Below, in pieces: positions 1 through 6,811 of a stretch of DNA of 64,000 bases. The notes under the pieces were generated by a model. It was not told where the DNA came from, ran no database searches, and worked only from the letters and a program-made list of their open reading frames with translations. The stretch is from Streptomyces toyocaensis (lineage in GTDB: Bacteria; Actinomycetota; Actinomycetes; Streptomycetales; Streptomycetaceae). The position numbers and the translations under genes were made by a program. The stretch lies in the NCBI RefSeq assembly GCF_000725125.1, contig NZ_JFCB01000030.1, positions 24,238 to 88,237 on the forward strand. The letters are read 5' to 3'. Numbering within the stretch: the first letter of the stretch is position 1; each line of letters begins with the position of its first letter.

Positions 1-1
1 G

Positions 2-865
2 GCCACCCGGGCGGCCCGCCGACCCCGCGAGGCGGACCTCTCCGAGGTCTACCTGGCGACCTGTGTCTACGCCGTCTACGACTCGGTGACCCGGCGCTGC
101 ACCTTCGCCAACGCGGGCCATCTGCCGCCCGTCCTGGTCGAACCGGGCGAGCCCGCCCTGATGCTGGACGTGCCGCCCGGCATGCCGCTCGGCGTCGGCG
201 GGGAGCCGTTCGAGGAGGTGGAGGTCGAACTGCCCGAGGGCGCCCTGCTCGCGCTCTACACGGACGGCCTGGTGGAAAGCCGCGACCACCCCCTCGACGA
301 GGGCCTCCAGGCCTTCGTGGGCACCCTGACGGACCCCTCCGCGCCGCTGGAGGACGTCTGCGACCACGTCCTCAACACCCTCGACACGCACCACGGCGAG
401 GACGACATCGCCCTGCTGATGGCCCGCGTCCAGGGTCTGCCCGCCGACTCCGTCGGCGACTGGACCCTGCCCCGCGAGCCCCGCAGCGTGGGCCGGGCCC
501 GCGAGTACGCCCGGGCGCAACTGCTCAGCTGGGACATGGAGCCGCTGGTCGACACCACGGAACTCCTGGTCAGCGAACTGGTCACCAACGCCCTGCGCTA
601 CGGCGAGGGGGAGATCAGACTGCGGCTCCTCCTCGACCGCACCCTGGTCTGCGAGGTCTGGGACGCCGGCCTGGTCCAGCCCCGCCGCCGGCGCGCCCGC
701 GACACCGACGAGGGCGGCCGCGGCCTCCAGCTCGTCGGCCTGCTCAGCGCTGCCTGGGGCTCACGCCGCACGCACCGGGGCAAGACGGTCTGGTTCGAAC
801 TGCCCCTGCCCGGCACCGACACCGGTCTCACCGATCCGGCGGAGGCGCTGCTGAGCCTGTTCTGA
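2..865 (+). CDS. PP2C (SpoIIE-type) phosphatase with C-terminal HATPase domain, 5' truncated by window edge
   Basis: The frame is open from base 2, so the gene starts upstream of the window. The visible N-terminal part is the end of a SpoIIE-like PP2C phosphatase domain: FANAGHLPPV and LYTDGLVESR are the conserved strands around the last metal-binding aspartate. From about base 460 a GHKL/HATPase_c_2 domain follows, with the N-box-like ELVTNALRYG and the G-box-like GGRGLQLV; this is the type found in anti-sigma kinases such as RsbW. Proteins of this plan usually carry GAF or PAS sensor domains before the phosphatase, which would lie outside the window. By family knowledge they dephosphorylate anti-anti-sigma factors and/or bind sigma-factor regulators in the cytosol. 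The partner cannot be named from here. The family is confident; the role is inference. Confidence 0.9.
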   Translation, partial: ATRAARRPREADLSEVYLATCVYAVYDSVTRRCTFANAGHLPPVLVEPGEPALMLDVPPGMPLGVGGEPFEEVEVELPEGALLALYTDGLVESRDHPLDEGLQAFVGTLTDPSAPLEDVCDHVLNTLDTHHGEDDIALLMARVQGLPADSVGDWTLPREPRSVGRAREYARAQLLSWDMEPLVDTTELLVSELVTNALRYGEGEIRLRLLLDRTLVCEVWDAGLVQPRRRRARDTDEGGRGLQLVGLLSAAWGSRRTHRGKTVWFELPLPGTDTGLTDPAEALLSLF

Positions 866-885
866 CGGCCCGTCGGAGTTACGCG

Positions 886-891
886 TACGCT
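886..891 (+). promoter_or_regulatory. -10 box of a leaderless promoter for the GNAT gene
   Basis: TACGCT lies six bases before the GTG at 898 and no Shine-Dalgarno sequence is present. Transcription would start at or next to the start codon. The same arrangement occurs at seven other genes in this window. Confidence 0.45.
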
Positions 892-897
892 GGCACC

Positions 898-1450
898 GTG
901 CACATCGCCCCGATACGCCTGACGGCCGGCCTCCTCACCCTGCGCCCCTTGGGAGCCCGAGGACGCGGCCGTCGTCGCCGAGCTGTACCAGGACGAGGCG
1001 ATGCGCCGCTGGGCGAGCGCGCCCGTGCACGACGAGCCGAGCGCGGCACGCTGGGTGGCCGAACAACGGCGCGGCTGGGAAACCGGCGAACGCCTCGCGT
1101 TCGCGGTGGAGGAGACGCGGGCGTCGGACACCCGCCCGGCAGGCGGCGTCGTCCTCAAGCGCCCCGCCGCGGCTTCCGCCCCGGCCGCGGTCGGCTACTG
1201 GACGGCCGCCCACGCGCGGGGCAGGGGAGTGGCCCCGCGCGCCCTGACAGCCCTGGCCGACTGGGCGTTCGCCACCTTCGCCCACGAGGGCCTGACCCGC
1301 CTGGAGTTGCTGCACCAGGTCGACAACACGGCTTCCTGCCGGGTCGCCGAGAAGAGTGGGTTCGCGCCGGCCGGCCTGCTCCCCGCCGCTCCGCCGGCCT
1401 TCCCCCTCGACGGCCACCGGCACATACGGCAGGCTCCTTCCGCCGGGTGA
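898..1450 (+). pseudogene. GNAT acetyltransferase with a single-base frameshift near base 949
   Basis: Two frames together make one GNAT N-acetyltransferase. From GTG 898 the first frame gives MHIAPIRLTAGLLTLRP. At 946-952 the sequence CCCCTTGG moves reading to the next frame, which continues WEPEDAAVVAELYQDEAM and runs to the TGA at 1450. Removing one T at 949/950 restores an unbroken protein of about 183 residues. Downstream are the family's acetyl-CoA loop region (AHARGRGVAPRALTAL) and the C-terminal strand (NTASCRVAEKSGF). Without repair, the first frame gives an unrelated arginine-rich tail and only an internal start (ATG 1001) could yield a truncated enzyme lacking the first strand and helix. 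The cause could be a real null mutation or a sequencing error. GTG 898 is chosen because of the -10 box six bases upstream. Confidence 0.75.
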
Positions 1451-1514
1451 TCGCAACCGGAACACCCGTTCCCCTCGTCCTCCCCGGCAACACCGACGGC
1501 GAGGGGAACGCGGC

Positions 1515-2612
1515 ATGGAGGGCACGGAGCCGGAGGAACGGGCGCTCGGCGAGCGGGAGAGCACCGCACCCGCGCCCGGGGGGAAGCCCGGCAGCCCCTG
1601 GGTCCGCCGGGCCCGGCGCGCCGCCCTCGTGGTCGCACTCCTCCTGGTCGTCCCCCTGCTCGCCGCCGGGACCGCCCTGCGGGTGAACTACATGGGGGAC
1701 CCGGCGGAGGGGACGTACACCCGCGACCGGGACGCCATGTGGCTCGGGCACGCCTGGGTGGACGGACGCAAGAAGGACGCCGACGTCACCGCCCTCGCCC
1801 GCCGCCTGAAGGACACCGGCATCCGCGACCTCTACGTCCACTCCGGCCCGCTGGAACACGACGGCACCCTGCCGAAGTCGGCCTACCCCAGGGCCCGCTG
1901 GCTGATCGACGCGGTGCACCGTGAGCTGCCGGGCGTCCGTGTCCAGGCCTTCCTCGGCGACGTCCTCGCCAACGAGGGCCCCGAGGGCCTGCACCTGGAC
2001 CGCGCCGCCACCCGCGCCGAGGTCGTCCGCAGCGCCGGCCAGGTCCTGGACACCGGCTACGACGGCGTCCACCTCGACCTGGAGCCCTTGCACTCAGGTG
2101 ACCGGGACTACCTCTCCCTCCTGGACGACCTGCGCGCCCTCACCCGTGCGAAGGACGCCCACCTGTCCGTGGCCGCCCACCAGATCGACCCGCTCCCGGC
2201 CCTCCACTCCGTCGCCGGCCTCTTCGCCGACCACCCCAAGTGGTGGTCGCAGGAGTTCTTCGGCCAGGTCGCCCGGCGCGTCGACCAGATCGCCGTGATG
2301 TCGTACGACACCGCGCAGCCCCTGGAGGGCACCTACGGCGGCTACGTGGCCCTGCAGACCTCCCTCGCCCTGGAGGTCACCCCGCCCACCACGCACCTGC
2401 TGATGGGGCTGCCCTTCTACCACGAGAGCAACCCCAGCCACTGGGGTCACGCCGAGACCGTCGCCGCCGCCGTCCGCGGCGCCCGCCTCGGCCTCTCCCG
2501 GACGGACGCCGACCGCGAGCTCTTCGGCGTCGCACCGTACATCGACTTCACGGCGACGGAGACCAACTGGCGGGAGTACCGCGACGGCTGGCTGCGCCCT
2601 ACCGCCTCCTGA
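1515..2612 (+). CDS. Membrane-anchored GH18-like TIM-barrel protein
   Basis: This encodes 365 residues. A charged N-terminus is followed by one hydrophobic segment (about residues 34-52), which is probably an anchor or uncleaved signal placing the rest outside the membrane. The body resembles glycoside hydrolase family 18 barrels. DGVHLDLEPL at residues 183-192 matches the DGxxxDxE active-site strand, with D188 and E190 as likely catalytic residues; the usual D/N at the fourth position is His186. Further barrel strands are IRDLYVHSGPL, VRVQAFLGDV, AVMSYDT and LLMGLPFY. ATG 1515 has the purine-rich GAGGGGAACG just upstream. The last 14 bases overlap the 3' end of sdhB, which is transcribed convergently. 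Substrate is unknown; activity on a GlcNAc polymer is inference only. Confidence 0.65.
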   Translation: MEGTEPEERALGERESTAPAPGGKPGSPWVRRARRAALVVALLLVVPLLAAGTALRVNYMGDPAEGTYTRDRDAMWLGHAWVDGRKKDADVTALARRLKDTGIRDLYVHSGPLEHDGTLPKSAYPRARWLIDAVHRELPGVRVQAFLGDVLANEGPEGLHLDRAATRAEVVRSAGQVLDTGYDGVHLDLEPLHSGDRDYLSLLDDLRALTRAKDAHLSVAAHQIDPLPALHSVAGLFADHPKWWSQEFFGQVARRVDQIAVMSYDTAQPLEGTYGGYVALQTSLALEVTPPTTHLLMGLPFYHESNPSHWGHAETVAAAVRGARLGLSRTDADRELFGVAPYIDFTATETNWREYRDGWLRPTAS

Positions 2613-3363
2613 TCTTCGAGCCCAGCCACACCAGCGGGTCGTACGTGCGGTCCACCGCCCGTTCCTTCATCGGGATCAGCGCGTTGTCCGTGATCCTGAT
2701 GCCCTCGGGGCAGACCTCCGTACAGCACTTGGTGATGTTGCAGTAGCCGAGGCCGTGTTCCTCCTGGGCCGTGCGCTTGCGGTCCAGGCCGGTCTCCTCG
2801 GCCGCGTCCAGCGGGTGCATGTCGAGTTCCGCGATCCGCATCAGGAAGCGCGGCCCGGCGAACGCCGGCTTGTTCTCCTCGTGGTCACGGACCACGTGGC
2901 AGACGTCCTGACACAGGAAGCACTCGATGCACTTGCGGAACTCCTGCGGCCGCTCCACGTCCTCCTGCATCATCCGGTACTCGCCCGGAGCGAGCCCCTC
3001 CGGCGCCACGAAGGACGGGACCTGCCGGGCCTTGGTGTGGTTGAAGCCGACGTCCGTCACCAGGTCCCGGATCACCGGGAAGGCCCGCAGCGGGGTCACG
3101 GTGACGGTCTCGTCCCGCCCGAACACCGACATCCGGGTCATGCACAGCAGCCGGGGACGCCCGTTGATCTCCGCCGAGCACGAACCGCACTTGCCGGCCT
3201 TGCAGTTCCAGCGCACGGCGAGGTCGGGGGCCTGGGTGGCCTGGAGGCGGTGGATGATGTCGAGGACCACCTCGCCGTCGTTCACCTCGACCGCGAAGTC
3301 CTCCAGGCCGCCGCCCTCGACGTCCCCCCGCCACACCTTGAAGCGGGCCTCGTAGCTGCTCAC
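2599..3363 (-). CDS. sdhB: Succinate dehydrogenase iron-sulfur subunit (Sdh1 type)
   Basis: This 254-residue subunit carries electrons from the FAD of SdhA to the membrane quinone site. The N-terminal plant-type ferredoxin domain shows the 2Fe-2S ligands in CKAGKCGSC plus a downstream cysteine (RPRLLC). The C-terminal domain shows CIECFLCQDVCH and CCTEVCP for the 4Fe-4S and 3Fe-4S clusters. GTG 3363 is chosen over the longer open frame because it overlaps the sdhA stop as GTGA, which implies translational coupling, and because family members begin at this SSYEARFKV. It is last in the sdhC-sdhA-sdhB operon. Its end runs 14 bases into the convergent barrel gene. Confidence 0.93.
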   Translation of the reverse strand: MSSYEARFKVWRGDVEGGGLEDFAVEVNDGEVVLDIIHRLQATQAPDLAVRWNCKAGKCGSCSAEINGRPRLLCMTRMSVFGRDETVTVTPLRAFPVIRDLVTDVGFNHTKARQVPSFVAPEGLAPGEYRMMQEDVERPQEFRKCIECFLCQDVCHVVRDHEENKPAFAGPRFLMRIAELDMHPLDAAEETGLDRKRTAQEEHGLGYCNITKCCTEVCPEGIRITDNALIPMKERAVDRTYDPLVWLGSKIRRR

Positions 3364-5333
3364 TCGTAGAGCTCCTCTTCGGCCAGGTACTTGACCAGCT
3401 CCTCCTTCTCGAAGAGGGCGAGCAGGTCGGGACGGATGGGGTCGGTCCTCTCGCGGGTGAGGGCGATCTGCCCGCGCACCGCGTCGGTGCCCGCGAGACC
3501 GCCCGTCGGGTCGGTGAGCGCGCACAGCAGATTGACGTTGCGCCAGGACCGGTCCATGGCGGAGTGGTCCTCGCGGGTGTGCCCGCCGCGCGACTCGGTG
3601 CGCTCCAGCGCCGCCCGGGCCACGCACTCGCTGACCAGCAGCATGTTCCTGAGGTCGAGGGCCAGGTGCCAGCCCGGGTTGAACTGGCGGTGCCCCTCGA
3701 CTCCGGCCCGGCGGGCCCGCAGGCGCAGCTCGGCCAGCTTCTCCAGGGCCCGCTCCATCTCGTGCCGGCGGCGGATGATGCCGACCAGGTCGTGCATCGC
3801 CTGCTGGAGTTCCTGGTGCAGCGTGTACGGGTTCTCCGGTGGCCCGTCGGCGCCTTCCCCGCTCTCCGCGGAGAACGGGCGCAGGGCCTCCGCGGCGGCC
3901 GCGTCGACCTGTACGTCGTCCACGCGGGGCCGTCCGGCCCCCTGGGCGCCCGCGTACTCGGCCGCGTGCCGGCCGGCCCGGCGCCCGAACACCAGCAGGT
4001 CGGACAGCGAGTTGCCGCCGAGCCGGTTGGAGCCGTGCATCCCGCCGGCCACCTCACCGGCCGCGAACAGCCCCGGCACCCCGCGCGCCGCCGCCGAGTC
4101 GGAGTCGACGGCGATGCCGCCCATCACGTAGTGACAGGTCGGCCCGACCTCCATCGCCTCCGCCGTGATGTCGACGTCCGCCAGCTCCTTGAACTGGTGG
4201 TACATCGACGGCAGCCGCCGCTTGATCACCTCGGCCGGCATCCGTGTGGACACGTCCAGGAACACCCCGCCGTGCGGGGAGCCGCGGCCCGCCTTCACCT
4301 CGGCGTTGATCGCGCGGGCGACCTCGTCGCGGGGGAGCAGCTCGGGCGGGCGCCGGTTGTGGTCCGGGTCGTCGTACCAGCGGTCGCCCTCCTCCTCCGA
4401 CTCGGCGTACTTCTCCTTGAAGACGTCCGGGACGTAGTCGAACATGAACCGCCTGCCCTCGGAGTTGCGCAGCACCCCGCCGTCCCCGCGTACCGACTCG
4501 GTGACGAGGATGCCCTTCACCGACGGCGGCCAGACCATCCCGGTCGGATGGAACTGCACGAACTCCATGTTCAGCAGCGGGGCCCCGGCCAGCAGCGCCA
4601 GCGCGTGCCCGTCGCCCGTGTACTCCCAGGAGTTCGACGTCACCTTGAACGACTTGCCGATGCCGCCGGTCGCGATCACCACGGCGGGCGCCTCGAGGAC
4701 GAAGAAGCGCCCCGACTCCCGCTCGTAGCCGAAGACCCCGCTGACCCTCCCCCGGCCTTCGGCCGGAGGGACCCCCGTCTCGCTTCGCTCGCCGTCCTTC
4801 AGCACCCGGGTGACCGTGCACTCCTGGAAGACCTTCAGCCGCGACTCGTGGTCGCCGGTCTCCCGGAAGTCCTCCTGCTGGAGTGAGACGATCTTCTGCT
4901 GGAGGGTGCGGATCAGTTCGAGACCCGTGCGGTCGCCCACATGCGCCAGGCGCGGGTACTCGTGGCCGCCGAAGTTGCGCTGCGAGATCCGGCCGTCCTT
5001 CGTCCGGTCGAACAGCGCGCCCCACGTCTCCAGCTCCCACACCCGCTGCGGTGCCTCCCGGGCGTGCAGCTCGGCCATCCGCCACTGGTTGAGGAACTTG
5101 CCGCCGCGCATGGTGTCGCGGAAGTGGACCTGCCAGTTGTCCCCCGCGTTCACGTTGCCCATCGCCGCCGCGATGCCGCCCTCGGCCATCACGGTGTGTG
5201 CCTTGCCGAACAGCGACTTGCAGATCACGGCCGTACGGGCGCCCCGCTCGCGGGCCTCGATCGCGGCGCGCAGACCGGCGCCGCCGGCCCCGACCACGAC
5301 GGCGTCCCACTCCTGTCGGTCGACCACGGACAT
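3360..5333 (-). CDS. sdhA: Succinate dehydrogenase flavoprotein subunit with a repeat-derived insertion
   Basis: A 657-residue FAD subunit that oxidises succinate to fumarate on the cytoplasmic face of the membrane. The Rossmann motif GAGGAGLRAAIEA is at residues 15-27, and His46 in KAHTVMAEGG fits the covalent FAD attachment site. FHPTG and the HGxNRLGGNSL segment belong to the active site and FAD-binding region. Residues of about 181-195 (ERSETGVPPAEGRG) interrupt a stretch I recall as continuous in Streptomyces relatives (LKDG..VSGVFGYERES). This segment is encoded by the palindromic repeat at 4746-4795 and keeps frame, so the enzyme is probably still active. Start ATG 5333 lies 15 bases after the sdhC stop. 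Confidence 0.95.
   Translation of the reverse strand: MSVVDRQEWDAVVVGAGGAGLRAAIEARERGARTAVICKSLFGKAHTVMAEGGIAAAMGNVNAGDNWQVHFRDTMRGGKFLNQWRMAELHAREAPQRVWELETWGALFDRTKDGRISQRNFGGHEYPRLAHVGDRTGLELIRTLQQKIVSLQQEDFRETGDHESRLKVFQECTVTRVLKDGERSETGVPPAEGRGRVSGVFGYERESGRFFVLEAPAVVIATGGIGKSFKVTSNSWEYTGDGHALALLAGAPLLNMEFVQFHPTGMVWPPSVKGILVTESVRGDGGVLRNSEGRRFMFDYVPDVFKEKYAESEEEGDRWYDDPDHNRRPPELLPRDEVARAINAEVKAGRGSPHGGVFLDVSTRMPAEVIKRRLPSMYHQFKELADVDITAEAMEVGPTCHYVMGGIAVDSDSAAARGVPGLFAAGEVAGGMHGSNRLGGNSLSDLLVFGRRAGRHAAEYAGAQGAGRPRVDDVQVDAAAAEALRPFSAESGEGADGPPENPYTLHQELQQAMHDLVGIIRRRHEMERALEKLAELRLRARRAGVEGHRQFNPGWHLALDLRNMLLVSECVARAALERTESRGGHTREDHSAMDRSWRNVNLLCALTDPTGGLAGTDAVRGQIALTRERTDPIRPDLLALFEKEELVKYLAEEELYE
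4746..4795. repeat. Short palindromic Streptomyces repeat inside sdhA
   Basis: The element contains a perfect hairpin CCGGCC-TTC-GGCCGG followed by AGGGACCCCC and a TCTCGCTTCGCTCG tail. The same plan (TTCG-looped arms plus GGGACCCCC) recurs at 32541-32581 in non-coding DNA. Here it sits in frame within a coding sequence and adds about 14 residues. Confidence 0.6.
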
Positions 5334-5348
5334 AGGTAAGGCCCCCAG

Positions 5349-6185
5349 CTAGAAGAAGCGCGGATCGTCGAAGACACCGGACGCGACGAGGTAGACGTAG
5401 AGGTCGGCGAGCGCCACGCTCAGCAGGGACGCCCAGGCGAGCTGCATGTGCCGGGCGTTCAGCCGGCCCACCCACTGCCACATCCGGTAGCGCACGGGAT
5501 GCCGGGAGAAGTGCTTCAGCTTCCCGCCGACGATGTGCCGGCAGGAGTGGCAGGAGAGCGTGTACGCCCAGATCAGCACGATGTTGACCAGGAACACCAG
5601 GGTGCCGAGACCCATGTGGCCCCAGTCGTAGTGCTCGTCACGGAAGGCGAGCACCGTGTCGTAGGTCAGGATGCCGGCGACCGGGACCGCCGCGTAGAAG
5701 AAGTACCGGTGGACGTTCTGCAGGATCAGCGGGAAGCGGGTCTCCCCGGTGTACCTGGCGTGCGGTTCGGCCACCGCGCACGCCGGCGGGGACGCCCAGA
5801 AGCCCCGGTAGTAGGCCTTGCGGTAGTAGTAGCAGGTCAGCCGGAAGCCGAGCGGGAAGATCAGAATGATGATCGCCGGCGAGACGCCCCACCAGCTTCC
5901 GAACAGCTCCCAGTTCGGCCCGCCCCTCATCGGTTCGCAGTTCTCCGCCAGACAGGGCGAGTAGAACGGCGAGACGTACGGCGCCGCGTAGTAGTCGGCG
6001 TTGGCGAAGGCCCGCCAGGTCGAGTAGACGACGAAGGCGAGCAGTCCGGCCGCGGTGGCGGCCGGGGCCAGCCACCAGCGGTCGGTCCGCAGGTGCCGGG
6101 CGGCGATGGCGGCGCGCGTACCGGTTCTCACGCCGCCGCTCGGGTGATGGGGTTCTGTGGCAGGAGGTTCCGTGCCAGTGGCCAC
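5349..6185 (-). CDS. sdhC: Succinate dehydrogenase membrane anchor / cytochrome b subunit (Sdh1 type)
   Basis: This 278-residue membrane protein has about five hydrophobic segments (for example LAPAATAAGLLAFVVYSTW, PAIIILIFPLGF, FFYAAVPVAGILTY, LGTLVFLVNIVLIWAY and a C-terminal one). Histidines in NVHRYFF and CHSCRHIVGG are candidate haem ligands. Its size and single-subunit form fit the Sdh1 family (Rv0249c-like in mycobacteria) rather than separate SdhC/SdhD anchors. It should dock the SdhA-SdhB head and reduce menaquinone. GTG 6185 is preceded by CCGGAGTGG. It follows the 96-residue gene by 45 bases, so the four genes are probably one transcript. Confidence 0.88.
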   Translation of the reverse strand: MATGTEPPATEPHHPSGGVRTGTRAAIAARHLRTDRWWLAPAATAAGLLAFVVYSTWRAFANADYYAAPYVSPFYSPCLAENCEPMRGGPNWELFGSWWGVSPAIIILIFPLGFRLTCYYYRKAYYRGFWASPPACAVAEPHARYTGETRFPLILQNVHRYFFYAAVPVAGILTYDTVLAFRDEHYDWGHMGLGTLVFLVNIVLIWAYTLSCHSCRHIVGGKLKHFSRHPVRYRMWQWVGRLNARHMQLAWASLLSVALADLYVYLVASGVFDDPRFF

Positions 6186-6230
6186 TTGTCCACTCCGGTA
6201 GGGGTCGGGGGCGCCGCGATCGGCGGGTGG

Positions 6231-6521
6231 TCAGGGGGCGTGCCGGTTGCGGGCGCCCAGACCCTCGTCGTCCGTGTCCACCCACAGCGAGGGGTCGTAC
6301 GGCGTGTCGGAGATGGTCACGAGGTCGGGGCGCTTCGGCGGGGCCGCGGTGGCGGCCGTCTCCCGCAGCAGCGCCACGCTCTCGCGCAGGTGGTTGGTGT
6401 CGGCGCGGACGCGGCGCATCTCCAGGCCGCCGCTGCCCAGCTGCTTCTCCAGGCGCCCCACCGACCTGATCAGGTCGTCGAGACAGCGCTGGACGGATGC
6501 CAGTTCGTCGTGCACGGACAT
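6231..6521 (-). CDS. Conserved small coiled-coil protein upstream of sdhC
   Basis: This encodes 96 residues, with no signal peptide or membrane segment. Residues 1-55 form a heptad-rich helix (VQRCLDDLIRSVGRLEKQL, then LRESVALLRE). The rest is polar and ends in DTPYDPSLWVDTDDEGLG. I do not recognise a catalytic family; similar short proteins are common in Streptomyces. ATG 6521 has GGAAGTGAGG upstream. It is first in an apparent operon with sdhCAB, so a link to Sdh assembly or expression is possible but unsupported. It is divergent from the lipoprotein gene at 6812. Confidence 0.7.
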   Translation of the reverse strand: MSVHDELASVQRCLDDLIRSVGRLEKQLGSGGLEMRRVRADTNHLRESVALLRETAATAAPPKRPDLVTISDTPYDPSLWVDTDDEGLGARNRHAP

Positions 6522-6592
6522 GACGTGACCTCACTTCCACGGGTCCCTCGGGCCCAAGGCGGCAACGCTCATGCGCCTGAGAGTGTTGCGCG

Positions 6593-6610
6593 TCACACCT
6601 TGCGCTGTGA
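6593..6610. promoter_or_regulatory. Inverted repeat TCACA-N8-TGTGA in the divergent intergenic region
   Basis: The 290-base gap 6522-6811 between two divergent genes holds this dyad. It resembles half-sites used by CRP-family regulators but in reversed order, so it may be a different operator or chance. Nothing else in the gap stands out except an A-rich stretch near 6750-6780 that could hold the promoter of the lipoprotein gene. Confidence 0.3.
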
Positions 6611-6811
6611 AGGGATGTGCATCGATTGGCCGAGGCGTACGGGTGCATCGGACCGTGCGTTGCGCCGCACGGGTGGGCTTGCCGCCCGTGGCCGCCGTGT
6701 CGCCCCGCCTTGCCGAACCCTTTCCTCTTCAGTGGGCCGCATACATCGGATGAACTCCAAATACCACCAAAAGTGATCGTAACGCCCGCGGCTTCCCGGA
6801 GGTACCCAGAG

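Noticed and set aside
898..1686. 262-residue plus-strand frame covering the GNAT region
   Set aside because: After the first 17 residues it turns into an arginine/proline-rich shadow; the conserved protein continues in the next frame.
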